Both the position numbers and the translations under genes were made by a program. The notes below the pieces were generated by a model. It was given only the letters and a program-made list of their open reading frames with translations, searched no databases and was not told where the DNA came from. DNA of 64,000 nucleotides from Trichomonas vaginalis G3 (taxonomy: Eukaryota; Parabasalia; Trichomonadida; Trichomonadidae), in the NCBI RefSeq assembly GCF_026262505.1, contig NC_067204.1, positions 1 to 64,000 on the forward strand, in the 5' to 3' direction. Shown piece by piece: positions 51,598 to 60,963 of the stretch; the first letter of the stretch is position 1; every line of letters begins with the position of its first letter.

Positions 51598-51640
51598 GAC
51601 TGACGGCGCAAAGCGCCAAGACCGAGGGTCCTGACTGCTT
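51598..51640. terminator. GC-rich hairpin between convergent genes, right arm
   Basis: GACGGCGCAAAGCGCCAAGA then CCGAGGGTCCTGACTGC; the GGCGC-AAA-GCGCC core pairs. Mirror of 38117-38160. Confidence 0.5.
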
Positions 51641-52254
51641 TAATTTACTAAAACATATTTCAAACAAAGCTTATAGTCAGTAGATAGTTTTGTATACTCG
51701 TTCGAATATTTATACTTAAACTCAACTCCTGTAGTTCCTGGTGTTTCAATGATGCGGATGTTACCTATTTTCATGAATAGTGGAGTTTGACCACAGCATT
51801 CGATTTCAGGGTCGAGATAGTCAATGACACATTGTTTTCCTGTTATTCGTGAGATAACATTTTCAAGGTCCTCCTTTGTTAGAATTATTTGGTTCTTGCT
51901 TATAAGATTTGTCAAAAGCTTCTTATCGTCTTTGAGTAAAATTGTTTGGTATAACTGAAGAAGGTAATGGTCTACGTTATCTGAAGGATTTGTTTGAACA
52001 TTTGTGTAAGGGTTGTCGTTGGCTTCTCTTGAAAGAATTTGGTCCAGTGGTGGATACTCTAACTTAACATCTGATGTAGCGTTAGCGTTTGAAGCTGAGT
52101 TTAAATTCACGGATTTCAGCTCTGGTTCTGGTTCTTTCAAACACTCTGAACTATAGTTCTTTATGACAATATTGTTTGTCGTTCGTGAGTCAACATTTGA
52201 TGTTGGTTCAATTGGAACATTAACGGCACCAGCTAAGATGGATTTGCTTCTCAT
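51640..52254 (-). CDS. 204-aa protein, right arm
   Basis: Full frame of the protein whose left copy is 37500-38115: MRSKSILAGAVNVPIEPTSN to CLKYVLVN. Confidence 0.55.
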   Translation of the reverse strand: MRSKSILAGAVNVPIEPTSNVDSRTTNNIVIKNYSSECLKEPEPELKSVNLNSASNANATSDVKLEYPPLDQILSREANDNPYTNVQTNPSDNVDHYLLQLYQTILLKDDKKLLTNLISKNQIILTKEDLENVISRITGKQCVIDYLDPEIECCGQTPLFMKIGNIRIIETPGTTGVEFKYKYSNEYTKLSTDYKLCLKYVLVN

Positions 52255-52288
52255 TTCATATAGAATAAAAACCTTTTATATGTATGAA

Positions 52289-52681
52289 ATGAACAATATA
52301 CTCGACAAGGGTTTGAATGTAAAGCTAACGAATGAAAATATTGTTGAATTCACTGAGACAGGTGCTGTGTATAAAGATGTAGAACTACTGAACAAAAGAG
52401 CTAAGGGAAGAAGCAGGAACATGAACAAAGGGTGGAAGCCTATAAAAATTTATGTCAATGATGGCTCAGGAGGTTCAAACATAAAGTATGCAGAAAGTTA
52501 TAGAGTTTATGCTCTCAAAGGTGAAAAGCCTTCATTTAAGAACAGCTATTCTAACGCATATCCTCAAAAGCTAACGGATGGAGAAGTGGATGATATGAAT
52601 GACAGCAAAAATATTAACAGAAATGGCGACAGAGATGCATGGAATTTGTTTACCATCAGTCAATTGAAGGTTAAACTTTAA
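52289..52681 (+). CDS. 130-aa protein, right arm
   Basis: Full frame of the protein whose left copy is 37074-37465: MNNILDKGLNVKLTNENIVE to TISQLKVKL. TTTTATATGTATGAA stands before the start. Confidence 0.55.
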   Translation: MNNILDKGLNVKLTNENIVEFTETGAVYKDVELLNKRAKGRSRNMNKGWKPIKIYVNDGSGGSNIKYAESYRVYALKGEKPSFKNSYSNAYPQKLTDGEVDDMNDSKNINRNGDRDAWNLFTISQLKVKL

Positions 52682-53565
52682 AACAATGTTGGTCGTTCCC
52701 ATGGAATATTTTTGACTTTAATGGTATTAGTCATGATATGAATCTCAAGGTATGAACGAGGAGAGATGAGAGACTTATATGCTTCCCAAATTTCTTCAAA
52801 AGGTAATGTTATACCTGACTGTTTCCAAATGAGTTCAATATCATAGCGTGAGAAACCTTGAAAGATAACGAAGTCAGTTATGAGACGTTTTATGTTTAAA
52901 GCTAAAAACCTCCATGTTTGCATAAGTATTGCTACAGTTAAGTGGTAATGTCTGACTTTAGTAATGATGTTAGCTAATGGTGAGTCAGGCTTTGACACTA
53001 AACCTTTTCCGGCGAAGTCGTCGCAAACGAGCAGAGTGTTTGAAGGATACTTTTTGAAGGGGTATTTTGAAAGTTTTGACAGAATGTAGTTTGTAAGTCG
53101 TTTCATATCGTAAACTCCTGAGTATTGACGTAAGTGGTGTTTGTCAATAATTCTTTCCATCTCTTCTGAAGTCTTTTGCATTCCTGACTGTATAAATTCA
53201 ACGATGGCATAATATTTCCTCTTACGTCGAATGTAACGTTGAAGAAATTCAATGAGTTCACTGTCTGGAACTTTAACGACAGAGGCTTGAACTTTTGACA
53301 TAAATGTTTTCGCTGTTGAGTCCATAGAGTCTGAAGTTGCTGATATAATGATTTGGTCATAATATGAGTCATTTCCTAAACGTTCTGTTATGAGTATATG
53401 ACGAATGAGGTTAAATGTCTTACCTGAACCCATCTTTCCACAATAGAAATAAACACCATTTGAACAGAACTCATAATCTTTGCTGAAAGGAAGAATAAGA
53501 GAAGAGTTAAGTTTGTCTGTAGTTTCATTCATGTCTTCATCTACGTCATGTATTAAATGCTTCAT
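52678..53565 (-). CDS. A32-like packaging ATPase, right arm, 295 aa
   Basis: A full-length frame with Walker A (CGKMGSGKTFNLIRH), Walker B (TLLVCDDFAGKGLV) and sensor (VAILMQTWRFLALN). The mirror copy is 36192-37077. It ends FEEIWEAYKSLISPRSYLEI and a short tail. Confidence 0.82.
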   Translation of the reverse strand: MKHLIHDVDEDMNETTDKLNSSLILPFSKDYEFCSNGVYFYCGKMGSGKTFNLIRHILITERLGNDSYYDQIIISATSDSMDSTAKTFMSKVQASVVKVPDSELIEFLQRYIRRKRKYYAIVEFIQSGMQKTSEEMERIIDKHHLRQYSGVYDMKRLTNYILSKLSKYPFKKYPSNTLLVCDDFAGKGLVSKPDSPLANIITKVRHYHLTVAILMQTWRFLALNIKRLITDFVIFQGFSRYDIELIWKQSGITLPFEEIWEAYKSLISPRSYLEIHIMTNTIKVKNIPWERPTLF

Positions 53566-53581
53566 TTTATCTCCATTAAAA

Positions 53582-54462
53582 ATGCAAGTCAGAAATATTC
53601 AGAACATAGCACCGAGTCTAACTGACAAGAGTATAAAGATATACTATGAACACGTTATGATGAAACCAACCAAAATTCAAGAAAGTCAGTATACTTATGA
53701 ATATCCAAGACACTGGGTAGAGTATGTAGGAGGTGAGAAAGCTATTGAAATCAGACAGGTTCGAAGTATTCCAGCAGGAAGAACAATATTATTGAAGAAC
53801 TTTAATGTTTTGAGGTATAATGATGAAACAAAGAAGCAAGATAGTTTTCCTGTTGCTGTGTATGTGAACTTAGATACAGGAGATGACATGAAAGTTTTTA
53901 ACACAAAGCTTCAAACGGTAGTGAGAGAACAACTGACTGCGGAAGGACATCCATTACCTTCAGAAGTTACCATAGCATATAATTTTGAAACAAACTCAAT
54001 AGATTTTAAAGTCATCTCTGCAAAGAAGTCAGGTTTTACATTTAATGAAGCAGATGTATATTCGAATGAAAACTTCAAAGCTATTGCATGGTTAGATAAT
54101 GACGATTGCTTTAAGAAAATATTTAAATACAGTGACTCAACGATGTCAATAGATGACCTTCGTGGAATGTTACCATCGACGTTTACAGTAGAAGGTTCAG
54201 CAGGATTGCTTACAAGATTGTCAATTGGTGGTATTTGGTCTCGTGAGAACATTGTTATAAAATCCAGTATAAGTGAATTTGCTGAAGAATCTATATTATG
54301 TCTTTCAAACTACATGTATTCGCCGCCGAAGCATTATAGTATAACAAACTTTGTCAGTAAGTTTAACATAAGACTTGTCGAACCTTCTTCAATGAAAGAT
54401 GTTGTGCTACCAAAGACGGAAAGGATGGACTCATTATTGAGATGATTTTAATAGCATATTAA
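53582..54462 (+). pseudogene. Minor-capsid-like gene, right arm
   Basis: Mirror copy of 35294-36175, near-identical; about one interruption near the end. Confidence 0.5.
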
Positions 54463-54689
54463 ATGAGCTTGTTCTTGAAGGTCATTCATGATGAAATAAC
54501 TGTTGTAGAAGATGTTAGCAATTGTTCAGACATTTTGAAGCGTATAGATGAGATATAAGAAAGAAGTTAGATAGACCGCAAAGCGGTGAGGGCGAAGCCC
54601 GTGAGAACGTTTATGTTTCATTGACTTTCTCCAGTAACGAGAACTTTTATGAGATAATATTGAAGAGAGATGATTTTAATATGGTGTAA
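54463..54689 (+). pseudogene. 74-aa protein gene, right arm
   Basis: Mirror copy of 35069-35293; broken. Confidence 0.45.
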
Positions 54690-55217
54690 ATGGTAGCTTG
54701 GGCAGCTTTAGGCGCAATGGGAACAAAAGCATTAGCATTTGGAGCAAAAGCACTTGGAGCTTATGACGCAGTAAATAAAATGAGTGGAGGAAGGGTTTCG
54801 AAGACATTAGATGCAAATAAAGGGAAGATTGGAGGCTGGGTTGCAAAGAAGTTAAGATTAAATAAAATAGGGCTCATAAATAAAGCATCCAATTTGGTTG
54901 CGACTGAGTCAGAAAATGCTTTAGGAAAGGACGATGAGTTTGCAAAACACGCAAAAGACTTTAATGACCAGATGAAAGGTGAAACAATGCATTTAAATAG
55001 ATTCGATGGAACTAAAGAAAATGTTTCTTCTCCACCAGTAGTTCTTCCGTATGGTCCCTATGGAATGTATGGAAACCCTTACGAAAGACCATTTGACCCA
55101 TTGACTGGTGGAAGTAACTGGTATCATTACGGCCGAAGAAGAAAGACAGTCAAGTTGGAGACAGACGTGAAGAAAGCAACTAAAAAGAAACCAAGGAAGA
55201 GAGTTATAAAGCAATGA
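54690..55217 (+). CDS. 175-aa basic-tail structural-type protein, right arm
   Basis: Mirror copy of 34541-35068, identical in reading. Confidence 0.6.
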   Translation: MVAWAALGAMGTKALAFGAKALGAYDAVNKMSGGRVSKTLDANKGKIGGWVAKKLRLNKIGLINKASNLVATESENALGKDDEFAKHAKDFNDQMKGETMHLNRFDGTKENVSSPPVVLPYGPYGMYGNPYERPFDPLTGGSNWYHYGRRRKTVKLETDVKKATKKKPRKRVIKQ

Positions 55218-55349
55218 ATTCAACAGGGTGAAAAAAGAGGTGAGATCTCACCACTTCACCTAAATTTATTTTTGTGCTATGTTTTCATACGTGTGAGGGT
55301 GGTGATATCATTATTTTTTATTTTATTTTTTTATTTTATTTTTATATAA

Positions 55350-55670
55350 ATGACGAAAACTATTGAGATAACAAACTACAACGGTCATGAGTTCAAGAAT
55401 TTGTTCTTCGTTCCTCGTGAAAATACATTCTATCAGATACGAGGGAGAAAGGGTAAAGTTAGTTTGAGCGTTTATGACTACAAGCATAATGGAAAGTTTA
55501 TACAAGCATATGATACAAACGGTAAGCGTGTTTCATTAGCTTTGTCAAAACTTACTAACATTTATTTTGACAGTGACTTTGACCTATATGAAGAAGAAAG
55601 TGAGTCAGAAGATTATGAGCTGTTATGTGAAGCACAGCAATGGGAGGAGTTGCAATACTTTTGTAAGTGA
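55350..55670 (+). CDS. 106-aa protein, right arm
   Basis: Mirror copy of 34088-34408, identical in reading. TTTTATTTTTATATAA before the ATG. Confidence 0.6.
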   Translation: MTKTIEITNYNGHEFKNLFFVPRENTFYQIRGRKGKVSLSVYDYKHNGKFIQAYDTNGKRVSLALSKLTNIYFDSDFDLYEEESESEDYELLCEAQQWEELQYFCK

Positions 55671-55679
55671 GAACGTTTA

Positions 55680-55852
55680 TTTTTTACATTAGTGAGGTGA
55701 AGTGGTTGGCGGTTTTGTAAATATTTAAGGTTAAGTTAGTGTTGTCGTTTGTGTTGTAAAATATACGTTAACGGTTTTGTAAAGTGTCAAATTCACAAGT
55801 ATTGGGTAAGGAGGCGCGCAGTGTCTCCGTACCCATGACTTGTATACTAACT
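55680..55852. repeat. Right terminal region of element A
   Basis: Mirror of 33906-34087: TTTTGTAAA words, GC-rich hairpin (GGGTAAGGAG, GCGCGCAGTGT, CTCCGTACCC), then CTTGTATACTAACT as the last bases. Confidence 0.7.
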
Positions 55853-57020
55853 CCAGTATGCCACCAATGAGAAAATAAGAAGACTTGACCCTAACGTTCC
55901 AGGAGTTTATGTTAACCTTTCTGGACAAACTGCAGCAGCAGTAACCAAAGTAAAACTGAAACTTAGAGTTCCTTTGTCATCTTTCCTCATCTTTAGGTTC
56001 TTAAGATACTTACCAAACTGGGCAGGAAAAATTTCTATTGAACTTACTCCAAGCAAAAATAACTTAGTCATTGCACCAACACAAGACCCATTCACTCTTA
56101 CAGATACAGCTGGTGGAGCTGCCAGCATACCATTTGGAAAATGGTGCAAAGAGAAAGTTGACTTAGACTTTGGTTTCTCAAACCTCAACACTGAAGTAAA
56201 CTACTACTTCTCAGGAACAGCAGACAACAATACTGCTTGGGACACAGTTAAGTTCACATGCGAACAGTTTGAATGCAAGAGAATAGAAAGCAGACTTGCA
56301 GTCTATATGTTGGACCCAGATATTTCAAATGCTTTAGCTGCCAAATATATTGCAGTTCCACTTATGTTCCCTATACACCAAATATCTGTCAAAGACTTTG
56401 CAGGTGAAGTTGGAAACCAAAATCCAGGAGCCGCAGGTGCAAGAACAGATATTGCTTTAACAACTGCAATGAAACATGCAGATACTATGTTTGTACTGTT
56501 CAGACGAACTATAAATGACTATTCTTGTTTCTACAACCCTGGTATTAAATATCATATAAACATAGATGGCAAATATTATCCAAGAGAAGAATATTCTACA
56601 GTTGAGGATATGAGGTCATACAACTTGACATTAGATGCTATGAACTTTAACAACAACTTCACAACAACTATTAACCCTGAAATGCAAAGTTCTATTATGC
56701 CATATGTGAAAGTATGGACTCATACAGGAGGTCAAAAAAACTCAATATACAAATGGAGACCGTTCAAACTTTTGGCTTGGCATTCCATTTGCTGACTCAG
56801 AAGACTTTATGGGTGGTATTTCAACTGTTGGTACAGTTCAAATACAATATACTGGTGACAGAGACGGTCCAGATGAATTGAGAGCAAAGAAGTTTACAAA
56901 ACCAATAGCACTTTCACGGAAGATGCTCTTTTGAAGATTCGTTCGATGAAACCTGCTGGGGCTCCTCAGATTGGTATAACGACAGCTTCCATCGAGCAGA
57001 TTTTGGCAGCAGGTCAGTAA
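55853..57020 (+). pseudogene. Major-capsid-like gene, last part
   Basis: It resumes after element A at CCAGT. The main reading (55974-56795) is beta-rich: LPNWAGKISIELTPSKNNLV, FSGTADNNTAWDTVKFTCEQ, YIAVPLMFPIHQISVKDFAG and SCFYNPGIKYHINIDGKYYP. The total gene size, as judged from B2, is about 540 codons, similar to double jelly-roll capsid proteins of Polintons. No diagnostic motif exists for that fold, so this is an inference. It is broken by M2, element A and a few smaller interruptions. Confidence 0.5.
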
Positions 57021-57334
57021 GTTGTTCTTGAACTGACTTCTCTCCGTCAAATATTGACAGTACGCCAGTTTTGACATAATATTGTATTATAAACTTTCCT
57101 TTAGTAATATCGGTCAGTTTTGAAGTTATATTTTTGTCTGCTTCAAGAACTTTCACCATTTCAGTTATATCAACTTTCTTTGCTTTATGAAAATATTTTG
57201 GTTCAGCAAATATTGCTATTCTATAACATTTTCCATTGTTTTGTGTAAAGAACTATTCTGTCAATGTATTTGTATTGTTTGTGAGTATAAACTTTGTTCT
57301 GCTTCAATTCAATAAGATATCCGAATACGTCCAT
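56914..57334 (-). pseudogene. Small gene convergent with the capsid-like gene
   Basis: Starts at 57334, sharing the start region with the plus gene at 57353. Readable pieces include MVKVLEADKNITSKLTDITK and GVLSIFDGEKSVQEQLTDLL. Its end overlaps the capsid-like gene. Function unknown. Broken. Confidence 0.45.
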
Positions 57335-57335
57335 C

Positions 57336-57352
57336 TTTTTATTCTAAGTAAA
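57336..57352 (+). promoter_or_regulatory. Bidirectional start region TTTTTATTCTAAGTAAA
   Basis: 18 bases between divergent starts at 57334 and 57353, the same arrangement as at 9901-9918 in B2 and a close match to the element A motif at 39133. Confidence 0.55.
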
Positions 57353-57718
57353 ATGTCATTTCCGAAAAATAGAAGCGTAAGTGTTTCAAAAGGTTTAATG
57401 GCGGTGGCAGATGTGAAGTTAAATTCACCAACTCAAACAAACAGTCAAAGTGTTATTGTCAATGTCAAAGACAGAGATGTTGAAGTGGGGAAACCATACG
57501 AAGACGAAGATGGTATAACAATTGTTCCTGTAAAAGAACCAACATATCCTGAAGTTAACAGAGACTTAAGTTCTGTTGCAGATATTCGAAACGACTACCA
57601 ACAACTGAAAGACAAACTTCAAACTCAGGAGAAGATTTGTCAAGCTTTAAGTATTAATGTTAAACTTGGTCGAACACAACCCTGTAAAAGTGAACTCATA
57701 TGTCATTGCACCTCATGA
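57353..57718 (+). CDS. Small hypothetical protein with MSF start
   Basis: Reads MSFPKNRSVSVSKGLMAVAD, then VIVNVKDRDVEVGKPYEDED and a polar C-terminal half predicted to form a helix (NDYQQLKDKLQTQEKICQAL). The upstream frame start at 57236 is rejected because the start motif lies directly before 57353. The end is uncertain because a second reading (57657-57857) begins within it. No family recognised. Confidence 0.5.
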   Translation: MSFPKNRSVSVSKGLMAVADVKLNSPTQTNSQSVIVNVKDRDVEVGKPYEDEDGITIVPVKEPTYPEVNRDLSSVADIRNDYQQLKDKLQTQEKICQALSINVKLGRTQPCKSELICHCTS

Positions 57719-57857
57719 AGTTTTGAAAGAACTATTGAAACTTTTGACAGAGGCAGACGATATAAACATCAAAGAAATAGAACCCGACATTGGTTGCTGT
57801 GGTGTTTCATATAATGTCATTGACAAGATATACGTTATGAAAGAGGTGAAACGTTGA
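57657..57857 (+). CDS. Small hypothetical protein or C-terminal part of the gene before
   Basis: Reads MLNLVEHNPVKVNSYVIAPH, then LTEADDINIKEIEPDIGCCG and ends KEVKR. The pattern is that of a small alpha/beta protein; overlap with the previous frame suggests they belong to one fossil gene. The same pair occurs in B2. Confidence 0.45.
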   Translation: MLNLVEHNPVKVNSYVIAPHEVLKELLKLLTEADDINIKEIEPDIGCCGVSYNVIDKIYVMKEVKR

Positions 57858-57936
57858 ACTTAAAATATAGTTTCCCAGACGTTATAAAAATATTTGACGA
57901 CCACAACATTTCATTAAAATTTATTTGCTAAGTAAA

Positions 57937-58735
57937 TGGCAGAAGACATAATGGTTTATACTATTACGACTAAAAACCTGAGTCATATAATTCTATAACA
58001 ACAAACTTACAAAGTCCTCAAGGACGATATTGTAAACTAACCTTAAAACACAATGACGACTAAAGCCTGTTTTGCTCTTTTGACACCAGAAGACTTTATT
58101 GTTGTGAATGGTAAAAAATACTCTTTTGAAGATACTTACTCAGATATACCACCAACAGGTTTTGTTGACTTATTTAATACTTTAAGTACGGTGTAACATG
58201 TGCTGCAACTAGAGCAGGTTTCATTATGTTTGGATGTCCGACTGAGTTTACTATAAACGATATGAGCTATAATACAAAAACTTATTTTCTGGTTTTTACT
58301 ACCAACAGTTTCCTATAACAGGAAAGATGTCATACAAGGAATGTCTATTCCATTGACATTAAGCACACCAATCTTATATATTGTTTCAAACTTAGGTTCA
58401 AAGTGTTATTCGAATGTCGACAGAAACTATTATGACCAAAAGATACTTATGGTATAAACAATACTTTCTCTGCTGGTTTGCCTATTGTTCATTCGAATGC
58501 AGAATTTTCAACCTTAGTGAACTCAAACACTTTGGCAAGTATAACGTTGACATTAGTTTACGCAAACTTTGTTCCTGTAAAACTTTTATGTCCTATGTAT
58601 TTGTCAATGACGGCAGAAAGTTTCGAATTGGAAGATGCAACTGGTGAAAGTATTGTATTACAAGAACAACTTCAACAACAAATAGCTCAAGAACAACAAA
58701 TGCAACAAATGGAACAACAAAGTCCAGAGAATAAA
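57937..58735 (+). pseudogene. Gln-rich-tail protein gene, possibly structural
   Basis: Begins MAEDIMVYTITTK behind TTTATTTGCTAAGTAA. Several beta-like readings follow (FALLTPEDFIVVNGKKYSFE; PMYLSMTAESFELEDATGES), ending in a Gln-rich helix (EQLQQQIAQEQQMQQMEQQS). Conserved position next to the helicase in B1 and B2. Function not recognised; minor capsid or penton-like is possible. Broken. Confidence 0.45.
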
Positions 58736-58767
58736 AAAATAAATTTTTTTTATTTTTTATTTAAAAA

Positions 58768-60006
58768 ATGTACAGAATAGATGTTTCAGATTTTTATGAC
58801 TTCCAAGCATTCAGAAATATGTGTCCATTTAGAGACTATAACAAAGCAGTCGAGAATTTGAAACGTTTAGTCATTTATGTTGACTCTGCCCCAGAATGTT
58901 ATGTCATGAAAGAATGGGATGTTTTCTTTAACAAACCAAGAGCAACAATAGTTTCAGAACAAGAATGTAGACAGAAACTTAAGAAAATAAAAGTCGTACA
59001 AGTTGGCATGAAGATGTTAGATGCTTGGGATATCTTATTGTCAAACTTGAAGATTTTTCAGTTCGTGGTATAAAGTTTTATACACCTTCTCCAAACTTCT
59101 ATTCTATTCTTCACTGGATATAAATATGAACAAGTTAGAATGGAAAGAAAATATTATAGAAGCTTGGTTAGACCATGTCAAAGAAATTATATGCAATGGA
59201 AACGAAAGAGTCTATGAGTATATCTTATGTTGGTTTGCAAATATCTTACAAACATCCAAATGCTAAAATGAAACTGCTCTCATTATAATTGGAAAACAAG
59301 GAACTGGTAAGAATACTTTCTTTACAGATATTTTGTGCAAAACTGTTAGAAGGTTATTCGAATCCGAATATGACAAACTTAGAAAACATCTGTGGCAAGT
59401 TTAACTCCTCAATAGAGAATATGAAACTTATAGTTTGCAATGAACTTCAAAGTATAGATACAACAAAAGTTTTGAACTCAGATGCTTTGAAGAGTCTCTA
59501 TAACAGACAAAGTTGGAGTTGTTGAAAGAAAGTATAAAGACCAAAGAGTTTGTGAAAATGTTGCAAACTTCATTATGGTTTCAAACAATGCTGTTCCGAT
59601 GAAGTTAGAAAGTTCTGACAGAAGATATGTAGTTGTCAGAACGTCAGATTCTCATATGCAAGATACAGAATATTTTGACGACTTAGCAGAAACTTTGACA
59701 TCTGACTTTTACAACCACTTGTTCTCATATTTCATGACATTAGATATTTCTAAGTTCAATCCAAGACAAATTCCACATACCGAAGAGAGACAAACACTGT
59801 TAGAAGCAAACAAGAGTGTATATGAACTGTTCATAGAAGAAAGCGACTTTGAGTGTTTAGATGAAAAGTCATTGTACGATTCGTATAAACAATATTGTCA
59901 AGAGTATGGTTATATGCCAGCGTCTAAACGAACATTCTTGGCAAATGTCAAAAGTCTTTTAGACGTACAGAATGGTGTATATACAAAGAAAAATTTTTCT
60001 GAGTAA
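58768..60006 (+). pseudogene. SF3 helicase / D5-like replication protein gene
   Basis: The N-terminal reading (58768-59073) starts MYRIDVSDFYDFQAFRNMCP. The helicase core follows: Walker A GKQGTGK, Walker B MKLIVCNELQS, and the C motif with N in MVSNNAVPMKLESSDRRYVV. This series is typical of superfamily 3 helicases of D5/E1/Rep type that replicate viral or plasmid DNA. Motif spacing is normal. Element A has no such gene and no polymerase was seen in B. Broken, a few interruptions; the C-terminal 143-aa reading (59575-60006) looks sound. Confidence 0.75.
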
Positions 60007-60022
60007 ATTTAAAAAAAAATAT

Positions 60023-60041
60023 TTTTTATCCGATAGAAAAG
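60023..60041 (+). promoter_or_regulatory. Pre-ATG motif TTTTTTATCCGATAGAAAA
   Basis: Directly before the ATG at 60042; conserved in B2 near 6960. Fits the TTTTAT-YY...AAA consensus. Confidence 0.5.
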
Positions 60042-60461
60042 ATGACGAAATATATTTCAGTAAACAAGTACATGTCAGGACTTAAAGAAGAACTAGACCC
60101 ATTCACATATTTGAATGTTTACTTCTACCATTTTGAAAAGTCTTCATTTAGCAAAGTTTGGAACATCGAACCAGTTAAGTTTGCTATTGTGACTAAAAAT
60201 GGTGCGAAATTTGAAGACTTAGACATAGAAGGTTTGTTAACAGTCAAAGAAAGTTTTGACAGAAGGTTCTCAAACCTTAAAGAAGGCAAAGCATACAAAC
60301 TTGTTATACCTTATGAACCAAAGAAGACAGACGACTATGAATATTATGAGTCTAAAGTTGTAGAAGTTCAAGGTAAATTGGGTAAAAAGCTATTAGAGTC
60401 TAAGCCAGTGTTTACTCCTAAAGAGGAAGAGAACATTGACATTGACCCAGAAATGTTCTAA
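60042..60461 (+). CDS. Hypothetical 139-aa protein next to the helicase
   Basis: Reads MTKYISVNKYMSGLKEELDP, VKFAIVTKNGAKFEDLDIEG and ends EEENIDIDPEMF, a short acidic tail. Mixed alpha/beta composition with an acidic C terminus recalls single-stranded DNA-binding proteins of replicons, and the place beside an SF3 helicase fits that, but no motif proves it. It looks whole in B1, broken in B2 (6541-6960). Confidence 0.5.
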   Translation: MTKYISVNKYMSGLKEELDPFTYLNVYFYHFEKSSFSKVWNIEPVKFAIVTKNGAKFEDLDIEGLLTVKESFDRRFSNLKEGKAYKLVIPYEPKKTDDYEYYESKVVEVQGKLGKKLLESKPVFTPKEEENIDIDPEMF

Positions 60462-60482
60462 AAATAAAATTTTATTTTTACA
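60460..60482. terminator. AAAAATAAAATTTTATTTTT hairpin between convergent genes
   Basis: A 10-bp-arm perfect palindrome in the 16 bases between two convergent stop codons and their edges. Likely a bidirectional 3-prime end signal. Present in B2 (6518-6538) as well. Confidence 0.45.
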
Positions 60483-60927
60483 TGTCAAATTTCTTTTTCT
60501 CTGGAACTGGTTCAGGTTCTTTCTTCTCTTCTACTTTTTTCTCTTTCTTTTCTTTCTTCTTCTTCTCTGGTGGAGATATGTCAAATTTCTCAGAACCATA
60601 TCTATGTAAAAGTTCTTTGTCCTTTAATAGCTCATCTATTCTGTTTTCTATTTCATCTTCAAGAACAGCGCATGTGTCTTCTTTGCATTCTAAGAACTTT
60701 TGTTGGACTTCATCTTTCCAATCGGCGTCATCTCTGTCAACAAGTCTGTCATTGACAAATTTTAAGACTGCTCTTTGTAATGTTTTATGGTTCTTGTCAT
60801 ATTCCCAGAAACAGAACTTTAGAACAAATTCACCTTTCTTGTTTACACTATGTAAGATTTTATGGTCGACAGATGTTTTGCTGTCAAAAAGTTTGTCTCG
60901 AATATAGATAGCGAAATCGCTAGACAT
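60478..60927 (-). CDS. Lysine-rich-tail 149-aa protein
   Basis: Reads MSSDFAIYIRDKLFDSKTSV, a folded N-terminal half with FVLKFCFWEYDKNHK, a helical middle (DEIENRIDELLKDKELLHRY), and a tail of Lys, Glu and Pro (EKKKKEKKEKKVEEKKEPEP). The start is supported by TTTTTATCTTTTAGAAA before it. It diverges from the ATPase gene. Tail composition suggests binding to DNA or protein; the family is not recognised. It looks whole. Confidence 0.55.
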   Translation of the reverse strand: MSSDFAIYIRDKLFDSKTSVDHKILHSVNKKGEFVLKFCFWEYDKNHKTLQRAVLKFVNDRLVDRDDADWKDEVQQKFLECKEDTCAVLEDEIENRIDELLKDKELLHRYGSEKFDISPPEKKKKEKKEKKVEEKKEPEPVPEKKKFDM

Positions 60928-60963
60928 TTTCTAAAAGATAAAAATTTTAATTTTTCTAAAAAT
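60928..60963. promoter_or_regulatory. Bidirectional start region, lysine-rich-tail gene and ATPase
   Basis: 36 AT-rich bases. Minus strand: TTTTTATCTTTTAGAAA before the start at 60927. Plus strand: TTTTAATTTTTCTAAAAAT before 60964. Confidence 0.5.

Larger units (their letters stand above)
33906..55852. mobile_element. Maverick/Polinton A: 21.95-kb palindromic element inserted in B1
   Basis: It starts AGTTAGTATACAAGTCATGG and ends with the exact complement, flanked by CCAGT at 33901-33905 and 55853-55857; B2 has the uninterrupted site. The two arms (about 10.9 kb each) are near-identical inverted copies meeting at about 44880. Each arm carries an integrase, an A32-like ATPase, a fibre gene, several small or structural genes and a KilA-N gene. 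No polymerase, helicase or protease was recognised. The left arm looks almost whole (about two breaks), the right arm has about ten. The intact duplication and arm identity suggest a young insertion. A true inverted dimer or an assembly fold-back are both possible. Confidence 0.85.

Noticed and set aside
58768-60006. Family-B DNA polymerase in B1
   Set aside because: Motifs (GKQGTGK, LIVCNE, SNNAVP) are those of an SF3 helicase. No DTDS, SLYPS or similar polymerase motif was seen in the window.
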